Source of the DNA: Vreelandella titanicae BH1
Lineage (GTDB): Bacteria > Pseudomonadota > Gammaproteobacteria > Pseudomonadales > Halomonadaceae
Assembly (NCBI RefSeq): GCF_000336575.1
Contig: NZ_AOPO01000001.1
Coordinates: 372,001 to 436,000 of the forward strand
Length of the DNA: 64,000 bases
Reading direction: 5' to 3'
Shown: positions 16,063 through 27,047 of the stretch, one piece after another
Layout of the letters: every line of letters begins with the position of its first letter
Numbering within the stretch: position 1 is the first letter of the stretch
Notes under the pieces: model-generated
What the model saw: only the letters and a program-made list of their open reading frames with translations
The model's database searches: none
What the model was told of the DNA's origin: nothing
Program-made: the position numbers and the translations under genes

Positions 16063-17208
16063 TCAGCTCAGTAGCGGCACGCTGGCAAAGGTAGGCTCAC
16101 CCTGGGCATGGGCAAGCGCCTGCTGGGCACTCGAAAGAGGTTCGCTTTTATAAGGCTCGCCCCCCCATCGCTGAATTAACGATGTCGACTTAGTTTGGTT
16201 ATTTCCTTGGCGGTCGTGCACACCCAAGCGCTCATTTCTCGGCGGCACACCAAAATATTCACGATAACACTTGGAAAAATGGGGCGTGGACACAAAACCG
16301 CAAACAGAAGCAATCTCGATAATCGACAGAGGCGTTTGCTTGAGCAATTGCCGAGCGCGCACTAAACGCAGCTTGAGGTAATAGCGAGACGGTGAACAAA
16401 GCAAATAGCGCTGGAACAACCGCTCCAACTGGCGCCGTGAAACATTCACATAGCTTGCCAGTTCATCGAGCTCGATGGGCTCTTCAAGGTTGGATTCCAT
16501 CAACGCCACAATTTCTAACAACTTAGGCTGAGTGGTGCCCAGCACGTGCTTAAGAGGTACCCGCTGCTGATCCTGCTCGTTACGCACGCGTTCATAGATA
16601 AACATCTCGGAAATGCCTGCCGAAAGCTCGCGCCCATGGTCGTGAGCAATCAGGTTGAGCATCATATCGAGCGGCGCTGTGCCGCCTGAAGCGGTGAATC
16701 GATCACGATCAATAGAGAAAAGGTGCGGGGTCAGAATAACGTTGGGGAACGCTTCCTGCATGGAGGCCAGACACTCCCAGTGCACACTGGTTTCATAGTG
16801 ATCCAGCAATCCGGCCTGCCCTAGCGCCCAACTGCCCGTACATACCGAGCCTAATCGTTTTAACTGGCGTGACTGCGACTGAAGCCAGCGTATGTGGTCA
16901 CGGGTAACACTGTGCTGCGGACCTACCCCGCCACAAACGACCACCCACTCAAGCGAGAGCGGGGTCTGCATAGAGGCATCAGGAGTCACCTGCAGCCCAT
17001 CGCTGGCGCGTACGGGCAGACCGTCTTGGGTCAGGGTAAACCAGCGATACAACTCACGACCGGCCAGTTGATTGGCCATCCGTAAAGGTTCTATCGCCGA
17101 CGCCAGGGAAATCAGTGTGAAATTATCTAATAGTAGAAAACCAAGGGTTTGCGGTTCGCCCGCACGATTGGTATTTGCTGCCGGGTCTTTTGCTAGATTT
17201 GATGTCAT
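16063..17208 (-). CDS. gbdR: GlxA/AraC-family transcriptional regulator, GbdR-like
   Basis: Regulator of betaine and dimethylglycine catabolism by homology and position. The 381-aa protein has an N-terminal DJ-1/PfpI-like sensor domain (about 20-200, with LGFLLLDNFTLISLASAIEPLRMAN) and a C-terminal AraC DNA-binding domain: VNVSRRQLERLFQRYLLCSP and SIIEIASVCGFVSTPHFSKCYREYFGVPP. In Pseudomonas, GbdR responds to glycine betaine and dimethylglycine. A GTG at 17226 is in frame, but the ATG at 17208 has GGAGGG 7 nt upstream. It precedes the dgc operon on the same strand behind its own terminator. Confidence 0.88.
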   Translation of the reverse strand: MTSNLAKDPAANTNRAGEPQTLGFLLLDNFTLISLASAIEPLRMANQLAGRELYRWFTLTQDGLPVRASDGLQVTPDASMQTPLSLEWVVVCGGVGPQHSVTRDHIRWLQSQSRQLKRLGSVCTGSWALGQAGLLDHYETSVHWECLASMQEAFPNVILTPHLFSIDRDRFTASGGTAPLDMMLNLIAHDHGRELSAGISEMFIYERVRNEQDQQRVPLKHVLGTTQPKLLEIVALMESNLEEPIELDELASYVNVSRRQLERLFQRYLLCSPSRYYLKLRLVRARQLLKQTPLSIIEIASVCGFVSTPHFSKCYREYFGVPPRNERLGVHDRQGNNQTKSTSLIQRWGGEPYKSEPLSSAQQALAHAQGEPTFASVPLLS

Positions 17209-17504
17209 GGTTTTACCCTCCGTCACCTTTTAATCATCTTTTTTTTTCTTATTAGTATGTAGGCGTCGCTGGCGTCTTTTAGTTTCCCTTTACTAGCGTG
17301 AATACTCACTAGTTCAGGGGTGGCATTGCTCTTTGGTCGTATATTGGCACGAATAGGGCGGATAGCGACAAAACGATTGCGCGAACTTGGCTCTCCGTCG
17401 CAAATGCAACACTGGAGGTCGTTTCCGAAACCTTTGTAAGGTCACGGAGGATAATGCAATGCAGCCTCTCGCCAAGCGCCTAAGCTGGCTAGTAGCTTAC
17501 TCAG
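17209..17504. other. Intergenic region upstream of gbdR
   Basis: About 296 nt between gbdR and the MFS gene. It must contain the gbdR promoter. No good copy of the shared TGTCGTGAA-type palindrome and no open frame of note are visible. Confidence 0.5.
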
Positions 17505-18788
17505 CTAAGGGGCCTCGGCATCTTCAGCAACAGGTTTGATGGGGTCACCGTTTTCATCCAGCAGTTGATGATCGTAAGCGGCCTGAAGGCCAGTATCTTC
17601 AACCTCTGTCGGTTGCGGCTCTTCTTCTGTCAAATAGTCGATGTGGCCCGGATAAAGCGGTGATAGCACCGCGACCAGGATGCCGACCACCGAAAAGATC
17701 GAAAACGCATCCGCATACCCAAGCCTGTCGACCAGCACACCAATCACCGGCGAGCCCACCGCCTGCCCAAGCGCGCAGGCCATAAAGGGTAATACCGGCC
17801 CCATCGATAACCGCCCAGGCAGCAGTCGGATGCCGGTCATCAGGTACAGCCCCGTTAAGCTCATGTAAGCGAGACCGAAAACCATCGCGGAAAATATCGC
17901 CAGCGCTAATTGGCTAGGGCTAGCGGCCAGCAACGCCAAGCTTGAAGACAGCATCATCAACATCAACGCCTGGGTGATGGGTGGATTATTACGGTCGGCC
18001 AAATCACTTATCACGGCACCGCCGAGCCCGGCGATACCTACCGCGAACCATAGCCAACCGGTGTGCCCTGGAGAGAGCGCGCCAAGGGTAACCGCCAGAT
18101 CGGGAGCAAAAAGCCAGTACGGCGCAGATACAAAGCCCATTGCGAAGGCAAAAATCGTAAGCCGAATGAGGCGCGACCATTGCGACCTAGTGATGGGCGG
18201 TGGTGGTGCAGCATTAGCTGGAATGACCCGTGACACTGAAGGGATGAAGTACCATGCCGCCACGACCCCCATAGCGGTAAGAGCAGCAAATATCGTGTAG
18301 GTCAGTCGCCATGCATCCGACAAGAACACAACGGTCGGTACCGCCACGATAATACCGATGCTAGTACCGGCATTCATAATCGAGCTGACGCGCCCATGCA
18401 TTGCACGGCTCACCAGCGCCTGCATCGCAGCGGTCAGCGCGGGCATCATTAAACCAGTGCAGACCCCGCAGATAAACACACCAATACCAAGCGATAGCGC
18501 GTCTGACGACTGGCTGATCAATGCTAAACCGCCAACACCGAAAGACCCTGAGAGAATGGCTAAGTTGCGCGCACCGAGCCGATCAGCGGCAAGCGGCGCG
18601 ACCAGTGTGGAAAGCACAAAGCTAATAAACGGCAGCGCCCCGATAATGCCGACCAAGTAAGACGTCAGCGAAAGCTCGGCACTGATAGAAGGTACAAACA
18701 GACCAAAGGCAAAACGTGCAAGCCCGTAACTGATCGCCACCAGCGCGGCTCCAAATAGGGCAAACCCCATGTTCGACAACGCTTTCAT
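17505..18788 (-). CDS. MFS transporter
   Basis: Twelve-helix major facilitator, 427 aa, with the helix-1 motif ISYGLARFAFGLFVPSIS and the loop 2-3 motif LAADRLGARN. The C-terminal tail is hydrophilic and acidic (about 385-427). The start has GGAGGA 7 nt upstream. It lies upstream of gbdR on the same strand, separated by about 300 nt in which I see no clear terminator. A link to betaine metabolism is possible but not shown; the family covers many organic acids and exporters. Confidence 0.85.
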   Translation of the reverse strand: MKALSNMGFALFGAALVAISYGLARFAFGLFVPSISAELSLTSYLVGIIGALPFISFVLSTLVAPLAADRLGARNLAILSGSFGVGGLALISQSSDALSLGIGVFICGVCTGLMMPALTAAMQALVSRAMHGRVSSIMNAGTSIGIIVAVPTVVFLSDAWRLTYTIFAALTAMGVVAAWYFIPSVSRVIPANAAPPPPITRSQWSRLIRLTIFAFAMGFVSAPYWLFAPDLAVTLGALSPGHTGWLWFAVGIAGLGGAVISDLADRNNPPITQALMLMMLSSSLALLAASPSQLALAIFSAMVFGLAYMSLTGLYLMTGIRLLPGRLSMGPVLPFMACALGQAVGSPVIGVLVDRLGYADAFSIFSVVGILVAVLSPLYPGHIDYLTEEEPQPTEVEDTGLQAAYDHQLLDENGDPIKPVAEDAEAP

Positions 18789-19118
18789 GCGGAGTCCTCC
18801 ACTGCCATTGGCTGCATGTATACAAGGTCGCTATGAGCATTGTCTTCGCAACTTCCGCGATGAGCAATGCAGATTTTGAACAGGTAGCGGGTAATCTCCA
18901 GTGATCATCAGAACGATAAGTGGAGTTAAGCAGGCAGCCTTTGTTGAATGTCCGCTTTCAGGCTTACGGAAGCCTCCACCAAGGACTACCAGCCATATCT
19001 TCCCTCACTCACATAGGCGAGAGAATGACCACTGAACATAATTGCCACGCGGCGTTCCAGGGCTTACAACTATACGGCAAGATAAAGTTAATAATTCAAC
19101 AACAGGAAGATTAACGCT
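18789..19118. other. Divergent intergenic region, MFS gene / LysE-type gene
   Basis: A 330-nt stretch that must hold promoters for both divergent genes. Only the AGGAAGA ribosome site before the plus-strand gene is clear. A 64-codon open frame at 18920-19114 has no recognisable features and is not called. Confidence 0.5.
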
Positions 19119-19739
19119 ATGTCGATTGAGCTTTGGCTATCGTTTGTGTTGGCTTCATTTTTGTTCATCGCGTCCCCTGGCCCCGCCGTTGCTCTACTGA
19201 TAGTGACCGGTATCAATCAAGGCCGCAAAGCTGCTCTGGCGATGTTGCCTGGCTTTTTCTTGGGTGACCTGGTGGCAATGTCACTTTCGTTTGCCGGCGT
19301 AGGCGCGCTGCTGATGGCATCGGCGGAGCTATTCGCCATGGTTAAATGGCTAGGGGTTCTCTATCTGCTTTATCTAGGCATCAAGATGTGGCGTGAATCC
19401 GGCCAATTGAATGACCTGGAAGCCTCTGGGGTGAACGTTCAGCAAAGCACCGCAAAAGCATTCTGGGTGACGCTGCTAAACCCCAAAAGCATTCTATTCT
19501 TCATGGCATTCATGCCGCAGTTTATTAACCAAACCCAACCTCTGGCGCCCCAGTTGGCGATTCTGTTTGCTACGTTTCTTGTGATCGGTGTCATCTCAGA
19601 TCTCGGCTACACACTGCTGTCGACCACTAGCAGACAGCTGATGACCGCCAAGTTTCGCCGCCTGCTACACCGCTGCGGTGCCGGTAGTTTGATTGGCGCG
19701 GGGGTATTGATGACCTTAATGCGCCGTCCGACTTTCTAA
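19119..19739 (+). CDS. LysE/RhtB family amino-acid exporter
   Basis: A 206-aa inner-membrane exporter with about six helices. It starts with the family hallmark FLFIASPGPAVALLIVTGINQGRKAAL (residues about 13-40) and has GILYLLYLGIKMWRESG-like and LLNPKSILFFMAFMPQF segments typical of RhtB proteins. An AGGAAGA site lies 8 nt before the ATG. The flavin reductase-like gene follows after 22 nt, so the two are probably cotranscribed. The exported compound is unknown. Confidence 0.9.
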   Translation: MSIELWLSFVLASFLFIASPGPAVALLIVTGINQGRKAALAMLPGFFLGDLVAMSLSFAGVGALLMASAELFAMVKWLGVLYLLYLGIKMWRESGQLNDLEASGVNVQQSTAKAFWVTLLNPKSILFFMAFMPQFINQTQPLAPQLAILFATFLVIGVISDLGYTLLSTTSRQLMTAKFRRLLHRCGAGSLIGAGVLMTLMRRPTF

Positions 19740-19761
19740 CTAATCTAATCGGAGGTTATTT

Positions 19762-20325
19762 ATGCCACACCCGATAGCAAAGAAGGACTTTCCTGTTTCC
19801 AACGTCAGGCACTTTCTTGAACCTGGCCCCATTGTGCTGGTGTCATCACAATGGCAACAACACACCAACATCATGACCATGGGGTGGCACATGGTCATGG
19901 CGTTCTCCCCCTCACTCCTAGGCTGCGTTATTGATGCCGGGAATCACTCCCATGCGCTGGTGTGCAACAGCGGTGAATGCGTGATCAATATTCCTTCGGC
20001 ATCACTTGTCGATAAGGTCGTGGGTATCGGTAACTGTTCAGGAAGCGAGATCGACAAGTTCAAAGCGTTTGAGCTAACCCCAGGCAAGTCAGAAAAGGTC
20101 GGGGCGCCACGGATAGAGGAATGCTATGCGTCTTTCGAGTGCCGCTTGCACGATGACGCCATGATTGAACGCTACAACCTGTTTATTTTTGAGGTCGTTA
20201 AAGCCCACGCAGCGCCTTCGGCAGATGAGGAAGAATCGCTGCACTACCGGGGTATGGGAGAGTTCATGCTGTCGGGTCGATCCATCGACCGTACGGAACT
20301 GTTTAAGCCATCAATGCTTATTTAA
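19762..20325 (+). CDS. Flavin reductase-like (FMN-binding split-barrel) protein
   Basis: A 187-aa protein of the flavoredoxin/flavin reductase domain family. Family landmarks are the PGPIVLVSSQWQQHTNIMTMGWHM segment (about 22-45), which normally wraps FMN, and the C-NSGECVINIPSASLVDKV stretch. It is expected to bind FMN and reduce or carry it, possibly for a monooxygenase. It is downstream of the LysE-type gene in an apparent two-gene unit. No partner oxygenase is adjacent. Confidence 0.8.
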   Translation: MPHPIAKKDFPVSNVRHFLEPGPIVLVSSQWQQHTNIMTMGWHMVMAFSPSLLGCVIDAGNHSHALVCNSGECVINIPSASLVDKVVGIGNCSGSEIDKFKAFELTPGKSEKVGAPRIEECYASFECRLHDDAMIERYNLFIFEVVKAHAAPSADEEESLHYRGMGEFMLSGRSIDRTELFKPSMLI

Positions 20326-20532
20326 GAACTGCCATCGAGGCTTTCGCCACTCCCTCTCTATTAATTTAGCCAGCTAGGTCGACTTACTAACTTGCTGCCA
20401 TAGCATCCAGCTGCGTACCAGTAGACAGACCAAGGATATTGATGATCGTGATGCGCCGCCCGGCAGGATAGTATCAAATTGGTGTTAGCCCTACGACAAC
20501 GCCTTCTCTCTGTTATCGCAGGGCGGAGAGGG

Positions 20533-21939
20533 TTACAGGGTAAGGCCGAGCAACAGATACATGGCCAGGGAAAGCAAGGCGACGGCTAGCGCAAAGGGAA
20601 TTTGCGTTTTGATATGGTCGATATGATCAGAGGCGGCCCCGGTCGAGGCGAGCACAGAGGTATCCGATAAGGGTGAGCAGTGATCCCCAAAGACACCGCC
20701 CCCCGCCACAGCGGCCACTGTGGCATACACCAGCGGTGTAACCATATCGCCGCTAAAGTTAAAGGCGAGCGGCACGGCGAGTGGCATCATGATAGCGAAA
20801 GTGCCCCATGAAGTGCCGGTGGAAAAAGCGATAACGGCGGCAATAAGGAACGTCATGGCCGGAAGCAAAGCAGGTGTTAGCCAGCCAGCGGTGGCTTCGA
20901 CGATATAGTTGGCCGTGCCCATGTCTTTGGAAAGTTGATTCAACGAGTAGGCTAACGCCAGAATGATAATGGCTGGCATTACTCCCTTCATCCCTGCCAT
21001 CGAGGTTTTCATAATGTCGTTGAAGGGAATGCCCTGAAGGCGCATAACGATACCGAGAAACACGGAAGCCGCCAGAAATGCCTCCATGGTCTTGGCCGAG
21101 TCCATCACGATAAAGGTGCCCACCGCAACGCCGATCACTACCAGCACCGGGGCGAAAAAATTCCAAAACAGGCTGGTACGTGCTCCTTCATAAGGCGGAA
21201 TTTCCGTCAGTTCCTCACCCACCAGCGGTTCTGCCCCATCGCGTAGCACTTTGCCCTCTTCCTGAGCCCGACGCTCAGCTTCACGCATCGGCCCGAAGAG
21301 CGGAATGACGCCCACGATCACCAGCCCGACCACCAACACCGATAGCCATGCATAGAGATTGAAAGGTATGGCATGCAGAAATACCCCCATCGCCTGGGCA
21401 GCATTTTCGATGGGGCCCATGCCGATCAACAAACCGGAGATAAACACTGCCCAGCCAGTGATAGGCACCATTACACTCACCGGGGCCGAGGTGGAGTCAG
21501 CGATATACGCCAGCTTTTCCCGCGAGACCCGGTAACGATCCGTCAGTCCACGCATAGTACTGCCGACAAACAGAGGGCTGAAGTAGTCGCTGAAAAAAAC
21601 GAACATGCCCATCACCCAGGCAACCAGTTGAACCCGCACCCGCGATAAGGCACGGCGTTCCACCCAGGCGGTAAAGTTCTGAATCGCCCCAGTGCGTTGA
21701 AAAAACGCGATCACCGTGCCAATGAATAGCTCCAACAGCAGTATCCAGGAGAAGCTGGTGGTGCCCAGGGTTTCCTTGAGCAGCGTCGGAAACCCCATCA
21801 ATCCATTGCCCAGGGTAATCACCCCAACGAAACAAGCAACAGCCAGCGAGAAAACCGTATTACGGGTGACAAATGCCAGCACGATGGCCAATGCCGCCGG
21901 CATGACGGACAGCAGCCCTATATGATCTTGAGGATCCAT
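20533..21939 (-). CDS. NhaC-family Na+/H+ antiporter-like permease
   Basis: A 468-aa polytopic membrane protein of the NhaC ion transporter family. It shows the typical ATVAAVAGGGVFGDHCSPLSDTSVLASTGAASDHIDH segment (about 410-450), where the conserved polar core residues lie. It is the last gene of an iclR / FAD oxidoreductase / permease cluster, so it more likely imports or exchanges the amine or amino acid oxidised by the neighbouring flavoprotein than serving general sodium balance. ATGs at 21945 and 21939 are both possible, and a longer frame opens at 22011; 21939 is best spaced (6 nt) from the purine-rich AAAGAGAG. Confidence 0.85.
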   Translation of the reverse strand: MDPQDHIGLLSVMPAALAIVLAFVTRNTVFSLAVACFVGVITLGNGLMGFPTLLKETLGTTSFSWILLLELFIGTVIAFFQRTGAIQNFTAWVERRALSRVRVQLVAWVMGMFVFFSDYFSPLFVGSTMRGLTDRYRVSREKLAYIADSTSAPVSVMVPITGWAVFISGLLIGMGPIENAAQAMGVFLHAIPFNLYAWLSVLVVGLVIVGVIPLFGPMREAERRAQEEGKVLRDGAEPLVGEELTEIPPYEGARTSLFWNFFAPVLVVIGVAVGTFIVMDSAKTMEAFLAASVFLGIVMRLQGIPFNDIMKTSMAGMKGVMPAIIILALAYSLNQLSKDMGTANYIVEATAGWLTPALLPAMTFLIAAVIAFSTGTSWGTFAIMMPLAVPLAFNFSGDMVTPLVYATVAAVAGGGVFGDHCSPLSDTSVLASTGAASDHIDHIKTQIPFALAVALLSLAMYLLLGLTL

Positions 21940-21973
21940 TGTCATCTCTCTTTTTTTATAGTGGTGGGTGGAG

Positions 21974-23263
21974 TCAGGTTTCGTTTTTTGCCTTACGGCG
22001 CTCCATTTCACTGGTCAGGTAAAAACCCAACCGACGTACGGGATCGGGCGGCATCCAGCTCGCTTTGCCGAATAAAGATGCAATATCCTCAACCGGTTGG
22101 CCGAGCGCGTAGCGAGCTAAAGCATCCCCCAGGAAGGTACCCTTGACGATACCGCCGCCATTGCACCCCGCTGATACATATAACCCGGGCTGGATCTCGC
22201 CCCAGAGCGGAGCACCGTTATGAGTCAGCCCGGTGGTACCTCCCCAAACCTTGTCGAAGCGCACTGGGGTAAGTTCGGGGTAGCGGGCCTCAAGGCTCAC
22301 TTTCAGTTCGGCCTCGATACGGGCGTTATCGGCTTCGCGCTCATAGCTGTAACGCGAGCGGATCATCAAACGTCCGTCAGCGGTGGTGCGCAACGTACAG
22401 CCTAAGCGGTGTGCGGGTAGCAGTCCCCAGGTCGTCTCGGCGATGCGTTGGCGCTCGGGCTGCGGTAAAGGCTCGGTAATAGCGGCATAGGTATAAATAG
22501 CGGTTAGCCGCGAAGGGTCTGCACCCAAAGCCCTAGAAAAAGCGTTATTGGCCAGAATCACCTGTTCAGCCGTTACTTCGCCTTCGGGTGTAGTCACACG
22601 CCACTTCTTGCCATCAGACACTATTTGAGTCGCGGGCGAGTGCTCATGCAGCTCGATGCCGGCTTCCAATGAATCTGCCAAACCAACAATCAATGCTGCA
22701 GGTTGGACGAGATAGCAGTCCGGTGAATAAATACCCTGTGTGTAGTAGCGCGTGCCGATTCGCTCCGCGAGTTGGCTGCCGTTCAAGGTCTGGTAAGACA
22801 GACCGGCAGCCTTAAGAAACGCTTCATACTGGCTCAAGGCACGTTGGCCTATCGTGCTACGGGCAGCGCGATAGGTGCCGCTACGCTCGAGTTGGCAGTC
22901 AATGCCTAGGCGTTCGACGCGCTCGCGCAGTAACGCCATGGTTTGTCGGCTTAATGCGTTCAGCTTCTCCATGCGCTCAAGCTCTTCGGGGCGAGCATCG
23001 TTGGCCAGAGCAATTTCCAGCATAAAGCCCGAGTTACGCCCTGGGCTCCCTTCACCTATCTGGTCAGCTTCGAGGATTTTGATGCGGTCTTCAGGGCGCG
23101 CTTGCTGCCAGGCCGAGGCTGCCGCAAAACCGGTATAACCAGCCCCGATGATGACGACATCTGCCTCAGATTGACCACTTAAGGCGGGGCGCGGCTGGCG
23201 CTCGGTTAGCCATGCGTTCCAGCCGCAAGGGCGTTGATGGCTTGGGTGCGTAGTGTGTGGCAT
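21974..23263 (-). CDS. FAD-dependent oxidoreductase (DAO / PuuB-like)
   Basis: A 429-aa amine or amino-acid oxidase of the D-amino-acid-oxidase superfamily. Near the N-terminus, VVIIGAGYTGFAAASAWQQ (about 36-54) is the FAD dinucleotide motif, followed by ILEADQIGEGSPGRNSGFM, similar to gamma-glutamylputrescine oxidases. The C-terminus has the GLYVSAGCNGGGIVKGTFLGDALA motif of the family. It starts 6 nt after the iclR stop, so the genes are one transcript. Substrate is unknown; an N-methyl amino acid or polyamine derivative is plausible but unproven. Confidence 0.87.
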   Translation of the reverse strand: MPHTTHPSHQRPCGWNAWLTERQPRPALSGQSEADVVIIGAGYTGFAAASAWQQARPEDRIKILEADQIGEGSPGRNSGFMLEIALANDARPEELERMEKLNALSRQTMALLRERVERLGIDCQLERSGTYRAARSTIGQRALSQYEAFLKAAGLSYQTLNGSQLAERIGTRYYTQGIYSPDCYLVQPAALIVGLADSLEAGIELHEHSPATQIVSDGKKWRVTTPEGEVTAEQVILANNAFSRALGADPSRLTAIYTYAAITEPLPQPERQRIAETTWGLLPAHRLGCTLRTTADGRLMIRSRYSYEREADNARIEAELKVSLEARYPELTPVRFDKVWGGTTGLTHNGAPLWGEIQPGLYVSAGCNGGGIVKGTFLGDALARYALGQPVEDIASLFGKASWMPPDPVRRLGFYLTSEMERRKAKNET

Positions 23264-23269
23264 AGAGAG

Positions 23270-24067
23270 TTAATCCAGATACAGCAGGCCATGGGCCTGA
23301 TTGACCATGGCAGCCACTTCTTCCTGCATGCCTTGGAGTACTTCCAGCTTATGGCTCTTCGTCATACGCGATTTGAGCATCGAACAACTCATGGCACCCA
23401 GGGGGTGGCCGCTATGATCGAGGATAGGAATGGCCAGGCCGCTGTATTCCGGAAGCAAAGAGCCTTCTACGCCACGGGCGTAACCATGTTTCAGTTGGTG
23501 GGAAATTTCGGCTTCGATGTCGGCGATGGCAATCGAGTATTCGTCTATCAGACGCTCAGCGTTATGGTTGAGTATTTCGCTTCGCTCATCAGCCCCCAGG
23601 TAGGCAAGTAAGGCAATCGACGCTTGGCCAACGCCTAGCGGCAAACGTCCACCCGTCGCCCTAACGAAGCTGCCCACGGGATAAGCGCCGTTCTGCACTT
23701 CCAGGCAAACGGCATTGACGCCATCGCGAGCGAACAGATAGAAGCTGTCTCCCCAGCGCTGCGCGAGTGTCAGCAACCTTGGTCGGGCCAAATCACGCAA
23801 CCCGGCACCATTTCCCGCTTGGGCGCCAAGCACCAGCAGCTCATAACCCAGCAGGTAACGCCCACGAATGGGAGAAGATCGTAAAAATCCCTGCTGCTTG
23901 AGACCTTTTAACAACCGATAGAGCGTAGGACGGCTGAAACTCAATTCATTCAGATAATCGTCTACACTTGCACCCCGGTGGCCGCCACGTGCAGTAACCT
24001 GCAATATCTGCATGGCATGAACGAGAGTGGTAGGGCCTGATGAGGTGATGCTTTCATTTACCGGCAT
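23270..24067 (-). CDS. IclR-family transcriptional regulator
   Basis: A 265-aa regulator with an N-terminal winged helix (TLVHAMQILQVTARGG, then SRPTLYRLLKGLKQQGFLRSS) and a C-terminal effector domain ending GAMSCSMLKSRMTKSHKLEVLQGMQEEVAAMV. It heads the operon with the flavin oxidoreductase and NhaC-like gene and probably controls them. A TTG at 24109 opens the frame, but the ATG at 24067 gives the normal length; its ribosome site is weak. Three TTTGTCT/AGACAAA half-sites lie just upstream. Confidence 0.85.
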   Translation of the reverse strand: MPVNESITSSGPTTLVHAMQILQVTARGGHRGASVDDYLNELSFSRPTLYRLLKGLKQQGFLRSSPIRGRYLLGYELLVLGAQAGNGAGLRDLARPRLLTLAQRWGDSFYLFARDGVNAVCLEVQNGAYPVGSFVRATGGRLPLGVGQASIALLAYLGADERSEILNHNAERLIDEYSIAIADIEAEISHQLKHGYARGVEGSLLPEYSGLAIPILDHSGHPLGAMSCSMLKSRMTKSHKLEVLQGMQEEVAAMVNQAHGLLYLD

Positions 24068-24080
24068 TATGTTTATCGTT

Positions 24081-24147
24081 ATTTGTCTATGTGAGCTAAA
24101 ACATAACAAGACAAATTCACGAGTTCATCTCACTAAATGAGACAAAG
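24081..24147. promoter_or_regulatory. Candidate IclR operator cluster
   Basis: ATTTGTCT (24081-24088) and AGACAAAT (24109-24116) form a perfect inverted repeat with a 20-nt spacer. A third half-site, GAGACAAAG, lies at 24139-24147. The site is immediately upstream of the iclR start and would fit autoregulation. Confidence 0.5.
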
Positions 24148-24357
24148 CCGCTTTAGCGCATACGAGGTAGAGGTTGGCATAGGTCAACATATGACGACAT
24201 TCAAAATCAAAAAACTCATACAAAAGCTACCGATAATTGTACAAAAATGATCTTCTATAGCCTTGCGCCCAATGGATGAAGGGCGACAACCGGCTGAGTG
24301 TTAGACTGGTGTTAGCTAACCCGGCTTCTTCTAATATGTTCCTGAAAAGGCGAATTG

Positions 24358-24834
24358 ATGACCACCGTTGCCGTATTTGTTGACATTCAAAACGTCTATT
24401 ACACCGTGCGCGAAGCATATGGCAAAAACTTTGATTACAACAAATTCTGGGCACGAGTAACCGCTAACAGAGAGGTTATTAAAGCTGTTTGCTATGCCAT
24501 CGATCGAGGTGACCAAAAGCAGCGAGAGTTTCAAAACATACTCAGAGCGATTGGTTTTGAGGTGAAATTAAAGCCTTTTATTCAGCGGTCAGACGGTTCC
24601 GCAAAAGGCGATTGGGATGTAGGCATCGCGCTTGACGCCATGGAGTACGCAGAACAGGCAGATGTGATCGTGCTGGTATCCGGCGATGGTGATTTTGATC
24701 TACTAGTCCAAAAAATCCGTGCTAAGCATGGCAAAAAAGTCGAAGTTTATGGCGTTCCCCAACTGACGGCAGCATCGCTAATAAATGCGGCCAGTGAGTT
24801 TATAGCGATAGATAAAGCGCTTCTATTAAATTAA
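24358..24834 (+). CDS. NYN-domain (LabA/DUF88-like) PIN-fold protein
   Basis: A 158-aa single-domain protein of the NYN family, which has a PIN-like nuclease fold. The acidic residues that would form the metal site are visible: FVDIQNVYY (D8 region), the central KGDWDVGIALDAMEYAE, and VSGDGDFDLLVQKIRAKHGKKVEVYG, which is the most diagnostic stretch. Members are thought to be RNA-processing nucleases, but most are uncharacterised. A TTG precedes the ATG at 24358; AAGGCG lies 6 nt upstream of the ATG. The gene stands alone between unrelated neighbours. Confidence 0.85.
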   Translation: MTTVAVFVDIQNVYYTVREAYGKNFDYNKFWARVTANREVIKAVCYAIDRGDQKQREFQNILRAIGFEVKLKPFIQRSDGSAKGDWDVGIALDAMEYAEQADVIVLVSGDGDFDLLVQKIRAKHGKKVEVYGVPQLTAASLINAASEFIAIDKALLLN

Positions 24835-26521
<1,687 letters not shown>

Positions 26522-26562
26522 TCGTCTTTATTTTATAAATCGCTTATACTATAAAAAGCACG

Positions 26563-26596
26563 CAGTCCTTCCTTTATTGGGGAAGGGCTGTTTTTT
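26563..26596 (+). terminator. Rho-independent terminator after gdhA
   Basis: Stem CAGTCCTTCC (26563-26572) and GGAAGGGCTG (26581-26590), one G-U pair, directly followed by six T. Confidence 0.9.
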
Positions 26597-26633
26597 ATTG
26601 GTTTAAACTTATTGCTTTCTAAGGAGAGTAATC

Positions 26634-27047
26634 ATGGGACAACGTCCTGCTATTATTATTAACCGTCTTGATGCCGAACGCCTCCAGCGCTTGATCGACA
26701 ATGCATCCGAGAAAGACATGGCCGTGGCTCAGCTACTTGAGGAAGAGCTAGCACGAGGTGAAGTCTGTGATCCGGAGGATATTCCAGATGACGTGGTCAG
26801 CATGAATAGCCAGGTTCGCTTCACCGACCTCACCCGCGGGCTTAAGATGATTCGCACCTTGGTCTATCCGCACTCCCTGGAAAGCGTTGCGGATGGCATT
26901 TCGGTCATGGCACCTATTGGTGCTGCATTGATCGGCCTTAAAGTGGGCGACATCATCGAATGGCCGTTACCCAACAATACCGAAGCACGGCTCCGCATCG
27001 ATGCTATTTATTGGCAGCCCGAACGCGAAAAGCAATTCCACCGATAA
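26634..27047 (+). CDS. rnk: Nucleoside diphosphate kinase regulator (Rnk), GreA/B C-terminal domain
   Basis: A 137-aa protein of the Rnk family: a short N-terminal helical part (ERLQRLIDNASEKDMAVAQLLEEEL) and a GreA/GreB-like FKBP domain (VSMNSQVRFTDL to the end), with VMAPIGAALIGLKVGDIIEWPLP typical of the group. Rnk interacts with RNA polymerase and influences nucleoside triphosphate levels in enteric bacteria and pseudomonads. AAGGAGA lies ahead of the ATG. Monocistronic between gdhA and the paa cluster. Confidence 0.9.
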   Translation: MGQRPAIIINRLDAERLQRLIDNASEKDMAVAQLLEEELARGEVCDPEDIPDDVVSMNSQVRFTDLTRGLKMIRTLVYPHSLESVADGISVMAPIGAALIGLKVGDIIEWPLPNNTEARLRIDAIYWQPEREKQFHR

